This document shows, piece by piece, positions 1 through 11,290 of a DNA stretch of 64,000 nt. A program made the translations under genes and the position numbers. Origin of the DNA: Acheta domesticus (taxonomy: Eukaryota; Arthropoda; Insecta; Orthoptera; Gryllidae); NCBI GenBank assembly GCA_031308135.1, contig JAHLJT010008756.1:68504172-68568171 (forward strand), in the 5' to 3' direction. Below the pieces are notes generated by a model. The model saw nothing but the letters and a program-made list of their open reading frames with translations, searched no databases and had not been told where the DNA came from. The stretch's first letter is position 1. Each line of letters begins with the position of its first letter.

Positions 1-201
1 ACCATCCAGAAAGGCCATGGTGAAATTATGTCCTCTGAATCCATCAGTCATTGAAAGTGGATGTGCGGGTGTTTCATTGCTTCTTTGTTCGGATTTATTC
101 GGAAAATGAGGCAGCAGGTCTAAGCAGTTCGCCAGAACCCGGCCATTCCGAAGTATTATCAGGATTGTCAAATAAAATTCCACGATGTGATATCGTACCA
201 T
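1..201 (-). CDS. Ionotropic receptor IR-A, N-terminal part, cut by window edge
   Basis: The minus strand from an ATG at 201 reads open for 67 codons to the window edge. It begins MVRYH, continues with a hydrophobic stretch (TILIILRNGRVLA), then PHFPNKSEQR, then DGFRGHNFTMAF. This matches the N-terminus of the full-length receptor at 33151-34554 almost residue for residue, including the start codon. By homology it is the signal/N-terminal segment and the beginning of the S1 half of the ligand-binding domain of a divergent chemosensory ionotropic receptor, a plasma-membrane cation channel subunit. The upstream 200 bp also aligns with the upstream region of that gene. It is head-to-head with the broken receptor at 13756-14843. 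No stop or frameshift is visible in the part seen; whether the rest is intact cannot be judged. Confidence 0.82.
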   Translation of the reverse strand, partial: MVRYHIVEFYLTILIILRNGRVLANCLDLLPHFPNKSEQRSNETPAHPLSMTDGFRGHNFTMAFLDG

Positions 202-570
202 GATTATTGGATATTCCTATTGCATAATATCCGAGACCGTACAGCTGTATATTGCAGAGTACACTCTAACGTACTTCAAACTGTTAGTTTGTTTTGCGTA
301 TTTCTGTTAGGAAAATCGAAAAAGCTTATTTCTCATAGTCTCCTCAATCCAGTGATAGGTTGACGACTTTATTGCGTGTAATACTGGGAAGTCAAAAACT
401 TTTCATTTTTATATGAAATTGTATGTAAATATTTTAGAACATGCATGCTTATAAAACGGCCTCGACAGAGACAATATTCAGTGGCAAAAGAAAAAGTGTT
501 TAAGTTTCAATTAATAATATAATAATTGAAATTAAAACTGCTACAAATAGCACGGATAATCTCGACCTAG
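202..570 (-). other. 5' flank of IR-A, duplicated at 34555-34865
   Basis: This non-coding stretch aligns along its length with the upstream region of IR-D (34555-34865), with scattered substitutions and small indels. It holds the conserved motif at 363-380. No other gene is seen in it. Confidence 0.6.
363..380 (-). promoter_or_regulatory. Conserved 18-bp upstream motif of IR-A
   Basis: On the coding strand the motif TACACGCAATAAAGTCGT lies 161 bp upstream of the IR-A start codon. The identical 18 bases, in the same orientation, lie 149 bp upstream of IR-D and 178 bp upstream of IR-E. Its function is unknown. It could be a transcription-factor site, part of the core promoter, or a conserved piece of 5' UTR. 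Confidence 0.45.
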
Positions 571-1475
571 TTTGTTACTTTCCCGTACAATGTTATGTAA
601 TGCTTCGCGAGAAAATAGCGAATTTTCGACAGAAAAAAATTCATTGCCAGACCGGGATTACGAAAAGGAGAATAAAACCAGTTGCTAAATTAAGAAAAAA
701 AATCTAACAGGTGTTGTAGCCAGAATCAGATTTGTGGGTTCTTGATACCGAAAAACCAATTGAAAGCAAAACGTCCGTCTGTCCGTCTGTTTGTGAACAC
801 TTCTAGCGCCTAAACCATACGTAGGACTATTTTTTAAATTAAAGAAACCCTTGTCGACGTGGCTCGTGTCCAAGCTTTGACATTTTGAAAAAAATTCTAT
901 GAAATTTGGGGTACTTTAGATGAAGTTCCCCGGACATCAAATTTTTTTCAGAAAGGTTCCAAATTTGTTCTTTAAATTTCTTCTAAGAATGGACTAAAAT
1001 AATGTTATTGGTGGTTCTATTCTCACGGTTAACGTCCGATTTTCGAAAATTGCAAAAGTTTGACTTTTTTTGGCCTCTTTCAGCAAGTACAAATCTAAAG
1101 ATAGGCATTTTTTTCTTCAAGTAAAATTTGTTTTCTCTAGTAAGTTCTTTTATTAAGGTCATGCAATTTTTTTCATATTATGGTACTTTTCGCGCAACAT
1201 TGCGTGCAATGTGTGCAATTTAGAATAACAAAAACAATATTATCTCAAAAATGGCTCCAATTCTTCTCTTTAAACTTTTGGTAAAGATAGTTCCTAATGT
1301 TCTCTATGAGATGACAAACACCATATTGCTCTAGTCTGTTGTTTTTTCAAAACGTACAAAATTGTAATTTTTTGACTAGTCTCTCACGTCGTTAATATTT
1401 ACTTTAGTGGCGATTTGATTTATGAGTAAATGTCCTTTAAATAATGTAAGCATCTTAAGTTTTTTCGTATTGAAG
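571..1475 (+). repeat. Truncated copy of TIR/(GTCY)n repeat family
   Basis: It starts with the family terminus ACTTTCCCGTAC, followed by AAGTTATGTAATGCTTCGCG. A (GTCY)n tract lies near 770-795 and a GAACAC..TAGCGCCTAAACCAT block follows. After that comes the AT-rich internal part with CTCTCACGTCGTTAATATTTA and ATGAGTAAATGTCCTTTAAATAATG. The right terminus is missing; the next family member starts a few bases downstream at about 1483. No protein-coding potential is seen; short ORFs here are chance. Copy 34866-35860 has the same truncated form beside IR-D, so the truncation predates the segmental duplication. Confidence 0.7.
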
Positions 1476-2094
1476 TATTTTACTTTCCCGTATACATGGA
1501 GTGATATACGTAGTATAGGAAAAGTTATGTAATGCTGCGCGAAAAAAATGGCCAATTTTCGGCGGAAAAAATGAATTGCCGGGCCGTGAAAAGAAAAAAA
1601 GTGGATAAAAACAGTTGCTAAATTAAGAAAAAAAATCCCCTAACACGTGCTGTAGCCAGAATCCCTGTTTTGTGGGTCCTTGATACCGAAAAACCAATTG
1701 AAAGGAAAACGTCCGTCTGTCTGTCCGACCGTCCGTCTGTGAACACTGGTAGCGCCTAAACCATACTTATAATTTCTTCCAAAATGGATATATCCCGATC
1801 AATCTGCTTCTAGTCAAAGCTTTTGAGATTTTGAAAAAGATTCTTCACAATTTGGGGGTACTTTATATGAAGCCCCCCGGGGATTTTCAAAATTTTCTCA
1901 AAAAGGCTCCAAATTTTTTCTTTAAATTTCTTGCATGAATAGAGTAAAATACACTAATTAACATGGCATAGGTCCGATTTTTACGGATAACTCTGAATGT
2001 TCGAAAATTTTGAACGTTTGAATTTTCTTCGGCGTCTTTCTCCAGCTACAAAATTGAAGATAGATATTTTTTCTTCAAATAAAATTTTTTCTGC

Positions 2095-4479
2095 ATATTA
2101 AGTTCTTTCATAAAGATCATGTAAATGTTTTTTAAAATTTTAGTAGTTTTCGTGTAATATTGCGTGCAATATTTGTAACATTAAAAAATTACAAAAACAA
2201 GATTTCCTCAAAAACGGCTTCAAATTTTTTCTTTAAACTTTTGGTATGGATAGTGGTAAATTTACTCTATCAGATGACATAGTAGCCATATTGGTCTATC
2301 GGTTGGTTTTTTCAAAAATTAAAAATATTTAAATTTTTTCACATATATCTCACGTCGACAATATTTACATTAGCGGTGATTTTTTTACATTATTATATTT
2401 ATGAGTACATGTGCTTTAAATAATGTCAAGTAAAGTTTCTCGAAAACACTACTGTTTTCTGTGAAAAGTAGGTCGAATTTCGGCATTTTTGGAAATGCTC
2501 AAACGCCATTTTCATGGCTGCAAATGTTTTCTTGATACTTTTGTGACGGATAGTGATCATTACACTCTTTAGTATAGCGTAAAGTTTATTTTGAGTTATT
2601 TTTTGTTTTTTCAAAAATTACGTAATTATAATTTTTTTGAAAGATCTTTCACATCTTTAATATGCACATTACCAGCAATTAGTAAACATTATTATATTTG
2701 CGTGTGTATGTGCTTCAAATAACTTCAAATAAAGTATTTTGAAAACTCTATCATTTTCTGTGAAAATGAGCTTCAAATTTTGCATTTTTAGTAGCGCTAA
2801 AATGCCATTTTCTCTTAAACGGCACATAATTTTTAAAAGAAAATTGCCATTTATGACTAGGTTTTTGTGTTCTTTAATATTCTAAAATTGATGTTTCTGT
2901 TCTATCTATTGCTTCTACCCGGTGGTTCTACCTATTGGTAGAACGGAAACATTAATTTTAGAATATTAAAGAACACAAAAACCTAGTCATAAATGGCAAT
3001 TTTGAAAACCGAAAAATTAAGAAAATGACAAAAAAATGTACTTTTGGCGGTGATAGATGACAGCTGGCAAGAAAGAGTTTGTGGCAATTCTGAATAGCTT
3101 GCGAAGACCCAAGGAAATAGAAAACTAATACGGGGAAGTCTGTGCCTTTCTGTAGCACCACTAGTTACATTTTATTAATTTTGCTGTTTCTTAATAGTGG
3201 AACTGAAGTATTATTTAAAAAATATTAAACAACAGTTAAATTCGTTCTAAATAGCAATTTTCGTGGGAAAATTTGAATCAGTTTTTAAGACAATGGCGTT
3301 TAAGTGCTACCCGTAAATTCGAAATTTGAATCTCTTTTCACATAAAATTATTGAGTTTTCGAAATACTTTATTAGAAGTCATTTTAAGCACTTTTACTCT
3401 CGCAATCAATAGTGTTTACAAATTGCTGGAAATGTACATATTCACGGCGTGAGAAATCTTAAAAAAATAATTTGTGCAATTAAAAAAAAATAATACCTCA
3501 AAATGCTCTTACGTCTGGGAAACCAATACCATGACTAAACAAAATATTTTAACTACAAGCGATTCAAAAATAATGAACGCAAATTATAGTTTAATCATTC
3601 ATTGTCAAATTTCACGAACATTTTTCAAATACCTATACTTTTTTGCTATTTTACTTTCGGCAATTTAAATTGAACTCACAACAAAAGTAATACACTACGA
3701 CGACACTTAAACCACAACACCAATATGGATTGCGACTGACACTCACGCATGTATATAATATTCTTTCTAAATTTCAGTGATAACTTTTCTATCGTGTCAA
3801 TTTGTCTGAATTGAAACAAAAACACACACTGTTTAATGAGAACTTTGTCATGTAACCAATTCAATTTCAAAATCACTGTCCCTTTTTCATACAACAGGTG
3901 GAAAAAACATTTGTGGGAATATTTACAATATTTCGAGAAAATGTTATGAAATATTTAGAAAACTTTTCAATTGACGTGATGGTTTACTTTTCAATTCGGT
4001 GTAATGGATAGTTTTCAATTTGTGATTAAAAAACATTTTTTAACATTATTTTCATTTTTGGGACCCAAATAACTTGGCCGAAATCAAGCGTTGAATATGG
4101 GAGAGAATTGAACTCTTTTCCATTGTTGAGAATTTCGGAGAAACATTTTCAAGAGTTTTTGAGAAAATTTGGTTCGAACATTTCAGAAAATTTGCCAATT
4201 TTGTTCCTTTATTATGGACCACTTATGGACATTTCAAAAACCATCATTAGAGATACTTCGAAGCTTATGTGTAAAGAAACGCACCCAACAATAAAAAGCA
4301 TCTATAATGTAAATTTTGACGTGAGAGACAAGTCAAAAAATTTCAATTTTTGTAATTTTAGAAAAAACCATCGAATAGACCAATATGCCGTTATTGTCAT
4401 CTGTTAGAGTATATTTAGCAACATTCCTGCCAAAAGTTTAAAGATAAAATTTGGAGCCGTTTTTGAGAAAATCTTGTTC
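2095..4479 (+). repeat. Left arm of 2.4-kb near-identical palindrome
   Basis: The reverse complement of this arm is 5800-8183. Matching positions sum to 10278-10279 over the whole arm, so there is almost no indel difference, and only rare substitutions were seen (for example near 2297 against 7981). Outside 2095/8183 and inside 4479/5800 the similarity falls sharply. The arm consists of TIR/(GTCY)n-family sequence plus a stretch (about 3670-4090) that I do not recognise. Small ORFs mirrored in both arms are a by-product of the palindrome. Confidence 0.85.
2843..3000. repeat. 62-bp-arm hairpin nested in the palindrome arm
   Basis: Bases 2843-2904 and 2939-3000 are inverted copies of about 62 bp with two mismatches, separated by a 34-bp loop. 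The hairpin marks a junction where the family's 3' block flips orientation. It is mirrored in the other arm at about 7278-7435. Confidence 0.75.
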
Positions 4480-5799
4480 GTGTAATTTTTTTTTAAAATC
4501 CCACATATTCCACGCAAAGTCGTGGGAAAACGACTAAAATTTTCGAAAAAAATGTACATGACCTTAAAGAAAGAACTCACTTTGGAGAACACATTTTATT
4601 TAAAGAAAAAATCTCTATCATTAATTTTGTAACTGTCACAAGAAGCCGAAAAAAAATCAAACTTTTGCAATTTCCGTAAATCCAGTGTTAACCGTGAAAT
4701 TCGGACCTATGCCATCTTAATAAGTGTATTTTACTCTGTAGTTACAAAAAATTTAATAAAAAAATGTGGATCAGTTTTTGAGAAAATTTTTTAAAGAATG
4801 GAGGGTCTTCATGTGAAGTATCTCCAAATTTTACAGAATCTTTTATTAAAATCTGAAAGCTTTGACTCGAACCAGATCGACCGGGGAATATGCATTTTGG
4901 AAGAAATCCTACGTATGGCTTAGGCTCTAGCAGTGTTCACAGACTGAGGGAGAGACGGACACAGGTAGACGGACAGACGGACGTTTTCCTTTCAATTGGT
5001 TGTTCGGGCCCACAATAGAGGGATTCTGTTTACACCTCGTTTTAGGGGATTTTTTCTTAATTAAGCAACTGGTTTTATCCACTTTTTGCTTTCCAGTATA
5101 CGTACGTATACACAGAGGGATATACATAGTAGAGGGAAAGTTATGTAATGCTGCGCGAAAAAAATGGCCAATTTTTGGCGGAAAAAAATCATTGCCGGGC
5201 CGTGATAACAAAAAAGTGGATAAAACCGATTGCTAAATTAAGAACAAAATCCCCTACCATATGATGTAGCCAGAAACCCTCTTTTGTGGGTCCTTGATAT
5301 CGAAAAACCAATTGTAAGGAAAACGTCCGTCCGTCTGTCTGTCTGTCCGTCTGTGAACACTGCTAGCGCCTTAACCATTCGTACGATTACTTCCAAAATG
5401 GATATCTTCCCGTCGATCTGATTCTAGTCGAAGCTTTGAGATTTTAAAAAAGATTCTTTAAAATTTGGGAGTACTTTACATGAAGACTCGCCGACATTTT
5501 CAAAATTTCCTCAAAAACGGCTCCAATTCTTTTTTTTTAAATTTCTTGTATCAATAGAGTAAAATACACTTATTAAGATGGCAAAGGTTGTAATTTCATG
5601 GATAATTCTAAACTTTCGAAAATTGCAAAAGTTTAAAAAATTTTCGGCGTCTTTCTGGAACAACAAAATTGAAGATAGAGATTTTTCTTTGATATAAAAT
5701 TTGTTCTCCAAAGTGAGTTCTTTCATTAAGGTCATGTGCATTGTTTTGAAAATTTTAGTAGTTTTTCGCGCAATATGTGCAATTTGAAAAAATTACAAA
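4480..5799. repeat. Diverged palindrome centre: two element 5' ends head to head
   Basis: This spacer is itself an older, clearly diverged inverted repeat around about 5140. The left half holds the reverse and the right half the forward (GTCY)n end of the TIR family, meeting at a terminal segment with the perfect palindrome GTATACGTACGTATAC (about 5097-5112). No gene is seen. Confidence 0.65.
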
Positions 5800-8183
5800 A
5801 ACAAGATTTTCTCAAAAACGGCTCCAAATTTTATCTTTAAACTTTTGGCAGGAATGTTGCTAAATATACTCTAACAGATGACAATAACGGCATATTGGTC
5901 TACTCGATGGTTTTTTTCCAAAATTACAAAAATTGAAATTTTTTGACTTGTCTCTCACGTCAAAATTTACATTATAGATGCTTTTTATTGTTGGGTGCGT
6001 TTCTTTACACATAAGCTTCGAAGTATCTCTAATGATGGTTTTTGAAATGTCCATAAGTGGTCCATAATAAAGGAACAAAATTGGCAAATTTTCTGAAATG
6101 TTCGAACCAAATTTTCTCAAAAACTCTTGAAAATGTTTCTCCGAAATTCTCAACAATGGAAAAGAGTTCAATTCTCTCCCATATTCAACGCTTGATTTCG
6201 GCCAAGTTATTTGGGTCCCAAAAATGAAAATAATGTTAAAAAATGTTTTTTAATCACAAATTGAAAACTATCCATTACACCGAATTGAAAAGTAAACCAT
6301 CACGTCAATTGAAAAGTTTTCTAAATATTTCATAACATTTTCTCGAAATATTGTAAATATTCCCACAAATGTTTTTTCCACCTGTTGTATGAAAAAGGGA
6401 CAGTGATTTTGAAATTGAATTGGTTACATGACAAAGTTCTCATTAAACAGTGTGTGTTTTTGTTTCAATTCAGACAAATTGACACGATAGAAAAGTTATC
6501 ACTGAAATTTAGAAAGAATATTATATACATGCGTGAGTGTCAGTCGCAATCCATATTGGTGTTGTGGTTTAAGTGTCGTCGTAGTGTATTACTTTTGTTG
6601 TGAGTTCAATTTAAATTGCCGAAAGTAAAATAGCAAAAAAGTATAGGTATTTGAAAAATGTTCGTGAAATTTGACAATGAATGATTAAACTATAATTTGC
6701 GTTCATTATTTTTGAATCGCTTGTAGTTAAAATATTTTGTTTAGTCATGGTATTGGTTTCCCAGACGTAAGAGCATTTTGAGGTATTATTTTTTTTAATT
6801 GCACAAATTATTTTTTTAAGATTTCTCACGCCGTGAATATGTACATTTCCAGCAATTTGTAAACACTATTGATTGCGAGAGTAAAAGTGCTTAAAATGAC
6901 TTCTAATAAAGTATTTCGAAAACTCAATAATTTTATGTGAAAAGAGATTCAAATTTCGAATTTACGGGTAGCACTTAAACGCCATTGTCTTAAAAACTGA
7001 TTCAAATTTTCCCACGAAAATTGCTATTTAGAACGAATTTAACTGTTGTTTAATATTTTTTAAATAATACTTCAGTTCCACTATTAAGAAACAGCAAAAT
7101 TAATAAAATGTAACTAGTGGTGCTACAGAAAGGCACAGACTTCCCCGTATTAGTTTTCTATTTCCTTGGGTCTTCGCAAGCTATTCAGAATTGCCACAAA
7201 CTCTTTCTTGCCAGCTGTCATCTATCACCGCCAAAAGTACATTTTTTTGTCATTTTCTTAATTTTTCGGTTTTCAAAATTGCCATTTATGACTAGGTTTT
7301 TGTGTTCTTTAATATTCTAAAATTAATGTTTCCGTTCTACCAATAGGTAGAACCACCGGGTAGAAGCAATAGATAGAACAGAAACATCAATTTTAGAATA
7401 TTAAAGAACACAAAAACCTAGTCATAAATGGCAATTTTCTTTTAAAAATTATGTGCCGTTTAAGAGAAAATGGCATTTTAGCGCTACTAAAAATGCAAAA
7501 TTTGAAGCTCATTTTCACAGAAAATGATAGAGTTTTCAAAATACTTTATTTGAAGTTATTTGAAGCACATACACACGCAAATATAATAATGTTTACTAAT
7601 TGCTGGTAATGTGCATATTAAAGATGTGAAAGATCTTTCAAAAAAATTATAATTACGTAATTTTTGAAAAAACAAAAAATAACTCAAAATAAACTTTACG
7701 CTATACTAAAGAGTGTAATGATCACTATCCGTCACAAAAGTATCAAGAAAACATTTGCAGCCATGAAAATGGCGTTTGAGCATTTCCAAAAATGCCGAAA
7801 TTCGACCTACTTTTCACAGAAAACAGTAGTGTTTTCGAGAAACTTTACTTGACATTATTTAAAGCACATGTACTCATAAATATAATAATGTAAAAAAATC
7901 ACCGCTAATGTAAATATTGTCGACGTGAGATATATGTGAAAAAATTTAAATATTTTTAATTTTTGAAAAAACCAACCGAGAGACCAATATGGCTACTATG
8001 TCATCTGATAGAGTAAATTTACCACTATCCATACCAAAAGTTTAAAGAAAAAATTTGAAGCCGTTTTTGAGGAAATCTTGTTTTTGTAATTTTTTAATGT
8101 TACAAATATTGCACGCAATATTACACGAAAACTACTAAAATTTTAAAAAACATTTACATGATCTTTATGAAAGAACTTAATAT
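5800..8183 (-). repeat. Right arm of 2.4-kb near-identical palindrome
   Basis: Inverted copy of 2095-4479. It ends at TTAATAT near 8183, after which unrelated-phase forward family sequence resumes (8184-9150). Confidence 0.85.
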
Positions 8184-9150
8184 ATATCTTTAAACTTTTG
8201 TTAGGGATAGTGCTTAATGTGCTCTATGAGATGGCATGAACTCCATTTCACTCTATCCTTTTGGTTTTTCAAAAATTGGAAAAATGTAATTTGTTTGACC
8301 TGTCTCTCACGTCGTTAATATTTACATTAGCGACGATTTTTTCACATTACTATATTTACAAATACATGAGCTTTAAATAATGTCAAGTAAAGTTTCTCGA
8401 CAACACAACCGTTTTCTATGAATAGAAGCTCAAAATTCCGCATTTTCAGAAAGGTTCAAACACCAATTTTTAATATGTGTCTGCAAATGCTTTCTTCAAA
8501 CATTTGTAATAAACAGTGCTAATCACACTCTTTAATATGACGTACATTTTATTTTGAGTTATTTGTTTGTTTTTTCAAAAATTACATAAAAGTAATTTTT
8601 TTGTAACATATCTCACATCTTTAATATGCACATTACCAGTAATTTGTAAAAATTATTATATTTGTTAGTGTAAGAGCTTTAAATAACTTCCAATAAAGTA
8701 TTTTGAATTCTCAAACTTTTCTGTGAAAATGAGCTTCAAATTTCGCATTTTTAGTACCGCTAAAACGCAATTTTCTTTAAAACGGCACATAATTTTTAAA
8801 AGAAAATTGGCAAGTTTTTGTGTTCTTTAATATTCTAAAATTAATTTTTCTTTCCTACCAGTAGGATACCGAACAATTAAGAAAATGACAAAAAAATGTA
8901 CCTTTGGCGGTGATAGATGCCAGGTGGCAAGAAAGAGTACGTGGCAATTTTAAATACCTAGCGAAGACCCAAGGAAATAGAAACCTAATACGGGAAAGTC
9001 TGTGCCATTGTGTTGCACCACTAGTTCGTTATCAGCTTTAGGTAATACATTTTTTCTCGCCGAAAATTGCCATTTTTTCGCGCAGCATTACATAACTTTC
9101 CCTATACTACGTATATCACTCCGTGTATACGTACGTATATGGGAAAGTAA

Positions 9151-10520
9151 ATAAATAGTTTAGAGGAAATTAACGCCTCTGTTTCATTTGGTACAAATGG
9201 CACCACGAGAAAGGAATGATCTGAAAACGAAGTAATTTGTTAATGTGTATTAAATGTGTTAAAGTGTATTAGATTTATTAATGTGTATTAAAATTTCCTT
9301 CATTCCAAATCTAAGGAAATTAATAGGATAATATTGAATATTTTCTGTTTGACGTCGGAAAAGAAAAGTGTATTTGAACTTTGTCTAGATATCTTTGACT
9401 GCTACCGAGACCTCTGGCCAGAATGATGAATTAGAATTTTGAAAGTTTTCTCCCAAATATTCAATTTCAAAATAAATGAATACGAAAATTATGAATAATG
9501 TCCATGTTTGTCGTCGGACAAGAAAACTGTATTGGAACTTTCTGTAGAACTCTTTGAGCGCTCCCCAGTGCTATGGTCAGAACTGATGAATTAGAATTTT
9601 GAAAATACTTTTTTCAAATCTCCATTTTCCAAAAAATGAACATGAAAATATTGAATAATTCTCGTGGTTAACAGCGGACATGAAAAGTATATTGGAACTT
9701 TCTTTAGAAGTATTTGACCGCTACCTTGTAATGTGGTCAGAACTGATGAAATAGAATGTTGATAATGATTTCTCCGAAATTTTCAAAAAATAAACTTAAA
9801 AATGGTGAGTAATTCCTGTGTTTAACGTCGGATGTGGAAAGTGTATTTGAATTTTCTTTGCGCTTAGCTACCGAGCACCGTGGTCAGATTTGGAGAAATA
9901 TAATTTTGTGATTTTTTTGGAGAAAATGAGTTAATTTTTTCCATAATTTAATTTTTGTTGACTTTTTTGTTTTAATTTTTTTGCGAACTGTAGAACTCTT
10001 TGACCGAAATAAGGACTTATTAGAAAATTTTGACGATTCCGACTTTTGCCTCCAGCTCTTCTTTGGTTTTGAATGAAATAGTTTGCGATAATTTTTGAAA
10101 TTTTGCAGAATTTTTTTTCGAAATGTTCCGAAAACTGTAGAACTCCTTGCTACTCTTTTCTACTTCTCTACTCCAAACTTTCAAAATATTTGTGTTTTTC
10201 AAAATTCAGCCCGCCAACTTCACATACCCAGTAAATTGAGAACGGGCGACTTGAATTTCTCACCGAATTTCACAAAAAATTACAATTTTTTCAAAAAAAT
10301 CTACGTGATCTTATTTGAAGATGTTTTTGATGAACACATTTCATTTAAAAAAATATATCATAATTGTAGCTGTAATTCAAACCAGATAGAATCCGTGGAT
10401 TTTTCAGTTAAAAAAAAATCCTTTGTAAGCCTTCCTTCGGGGGGGGGGGAGCAAAGCCGGCTGTTCCATGTTAGTAGATTTACTGTATGTAAAATATCCT
10501 CAAGCCTCTGAGCTAAGTTC
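9151..10520 (+). repeat. Second repeat family with ~155-160-bp tandem units
   Basis: It begins TTTAGAGGAAATTAACGCCT and is duplicated at 36094-37470. About four head-to-tail units start near 9333, 9491, 9652 and 9805. They share GACGTCGGA..AAGAAAAGTG, TTTGACCGCTACC and GGTCAGAACTGATGAATTAG. After the units the sequence becomes T-rich and then passes into the GGCTGTTCCATGTTAG block shared with 43690. The 138-codon ORF here is not conserved in the second copy and is not called. Confidence 0.65.
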
Positions 10521-11290
10521 CAATCGCCTGTTTCGTCGCCCAAGTAATAGCTTCTTTCTCCGCTAGTTGGCGAAAAGAGCGTAGCAAAATTTGTGTAGTC
10601 AGACGGAAGAGTAGGCCCATTGCCTGAGTCTCGCCACGTGAAATAAGGCATTAATACAATACATGTATTATGGCTACACATATTAAAGGATTTTTTTCTA
10701 AATTTAGCATCTAGATTTGTCCACTTTTTCGTTGCCAGGATCCCTTAAAAAAAAGTATGTGTGTAGAAAATTCCCCGTTTTCTCGCGCAACATTACAACA
10801 ATTTCTTCTTGAATTGACGTTTAAGCGCTACTGTGCATTCGAAATTTGAAGCTTTTTTTACAGATTTTTTTAATTTTCGAAAAGCTTCCTTAGAAGTCAA
10901 TTGAAACATATTAACTCAAAATTACAATAGTGTTTAGAATTGGTTGGAAATGTTCATATTAACGGTGAGAGAGCTCTGTCAAAAAATTACATTTGTGTAA
11001 TTTTTGAAAATACAAATACCCCAAAATGAACTTTACGTCATATTAAATAATTAAATTAGTACTACTCGTTCGAAACGTTTGAAGAAATAATTTGGAGCCG
11101 TTTATGAGAAAATGGTTTTTAAGCGTTTCTGAAAATGAATTTTGAAGTAGTTTCCACAGAAAACAGATGAGTTTCCACAAAGAACAGATGACATTATATA
11201 AAGCACATGCACTCAGAAATGTAATATTGTGAACAAATTGCCGGTAGTGTAAATATTAACAACGTAAGAGAAAATTCAAAAAAATACATT
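10521..11290 (+). repeat. Duplicated repeat block, first part (paralogue of 43760-44510)
   Basis: It aligns with the region after 43700, including CGCCTGTTTCGTCGCCCAAG and further TIR-family internal modules in reverse orientation. No gene is seen. It is interrupted by the insertion at 11291-12262 and resumes after it. Confidence 0.6.

Larger units (their letters stand above)
1483..9150. mobile_element. Composite foldback of the TIR/(GTCY)n family, 7.7 kb
   Basis: The left end at about 1483 (CTTTCCCGTATAC, then GTGATATACGTAGTATAGG) and the right end at about 9060-9150 (ACTTTCCCTATACTACGTAT, then GTATACGTACGTATATGGG) are inverted copies of one terminal sequence. Between them, pieces of the same family alternate in orientation: forward to about 3170, reverse from about 5130 back to 3175, then the mirror image, then a forward piece from 8184 to the end. 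Canonical modules are visible in each: the (GTCY)n tract (about 1710-1745, reversed near 4960-4985, forward near 5320-5350), the CTCAAAAACGGCTCCAAATT module and the CTAGTGGTGC/GCACCACTAG 3' block. No transposase is encoded, so it must be mobilised in trans if at all. Confidence 0.6.

Noticed and set aside
4108..6171. Identical ~100-codon ORFs at 4108-4407 and 5860-6171 that might suggest a duplicated gene
   Set aside because: They are mirror images produced by the palindrome, differ at the C-terminus by a frameshift, and their sequence is non-coding repeat in other family copies.
10095..10511. 138-codon ORF
   Set aside because: Not preserved in the paralogous block near 36920-37200; the protein is low complexity.
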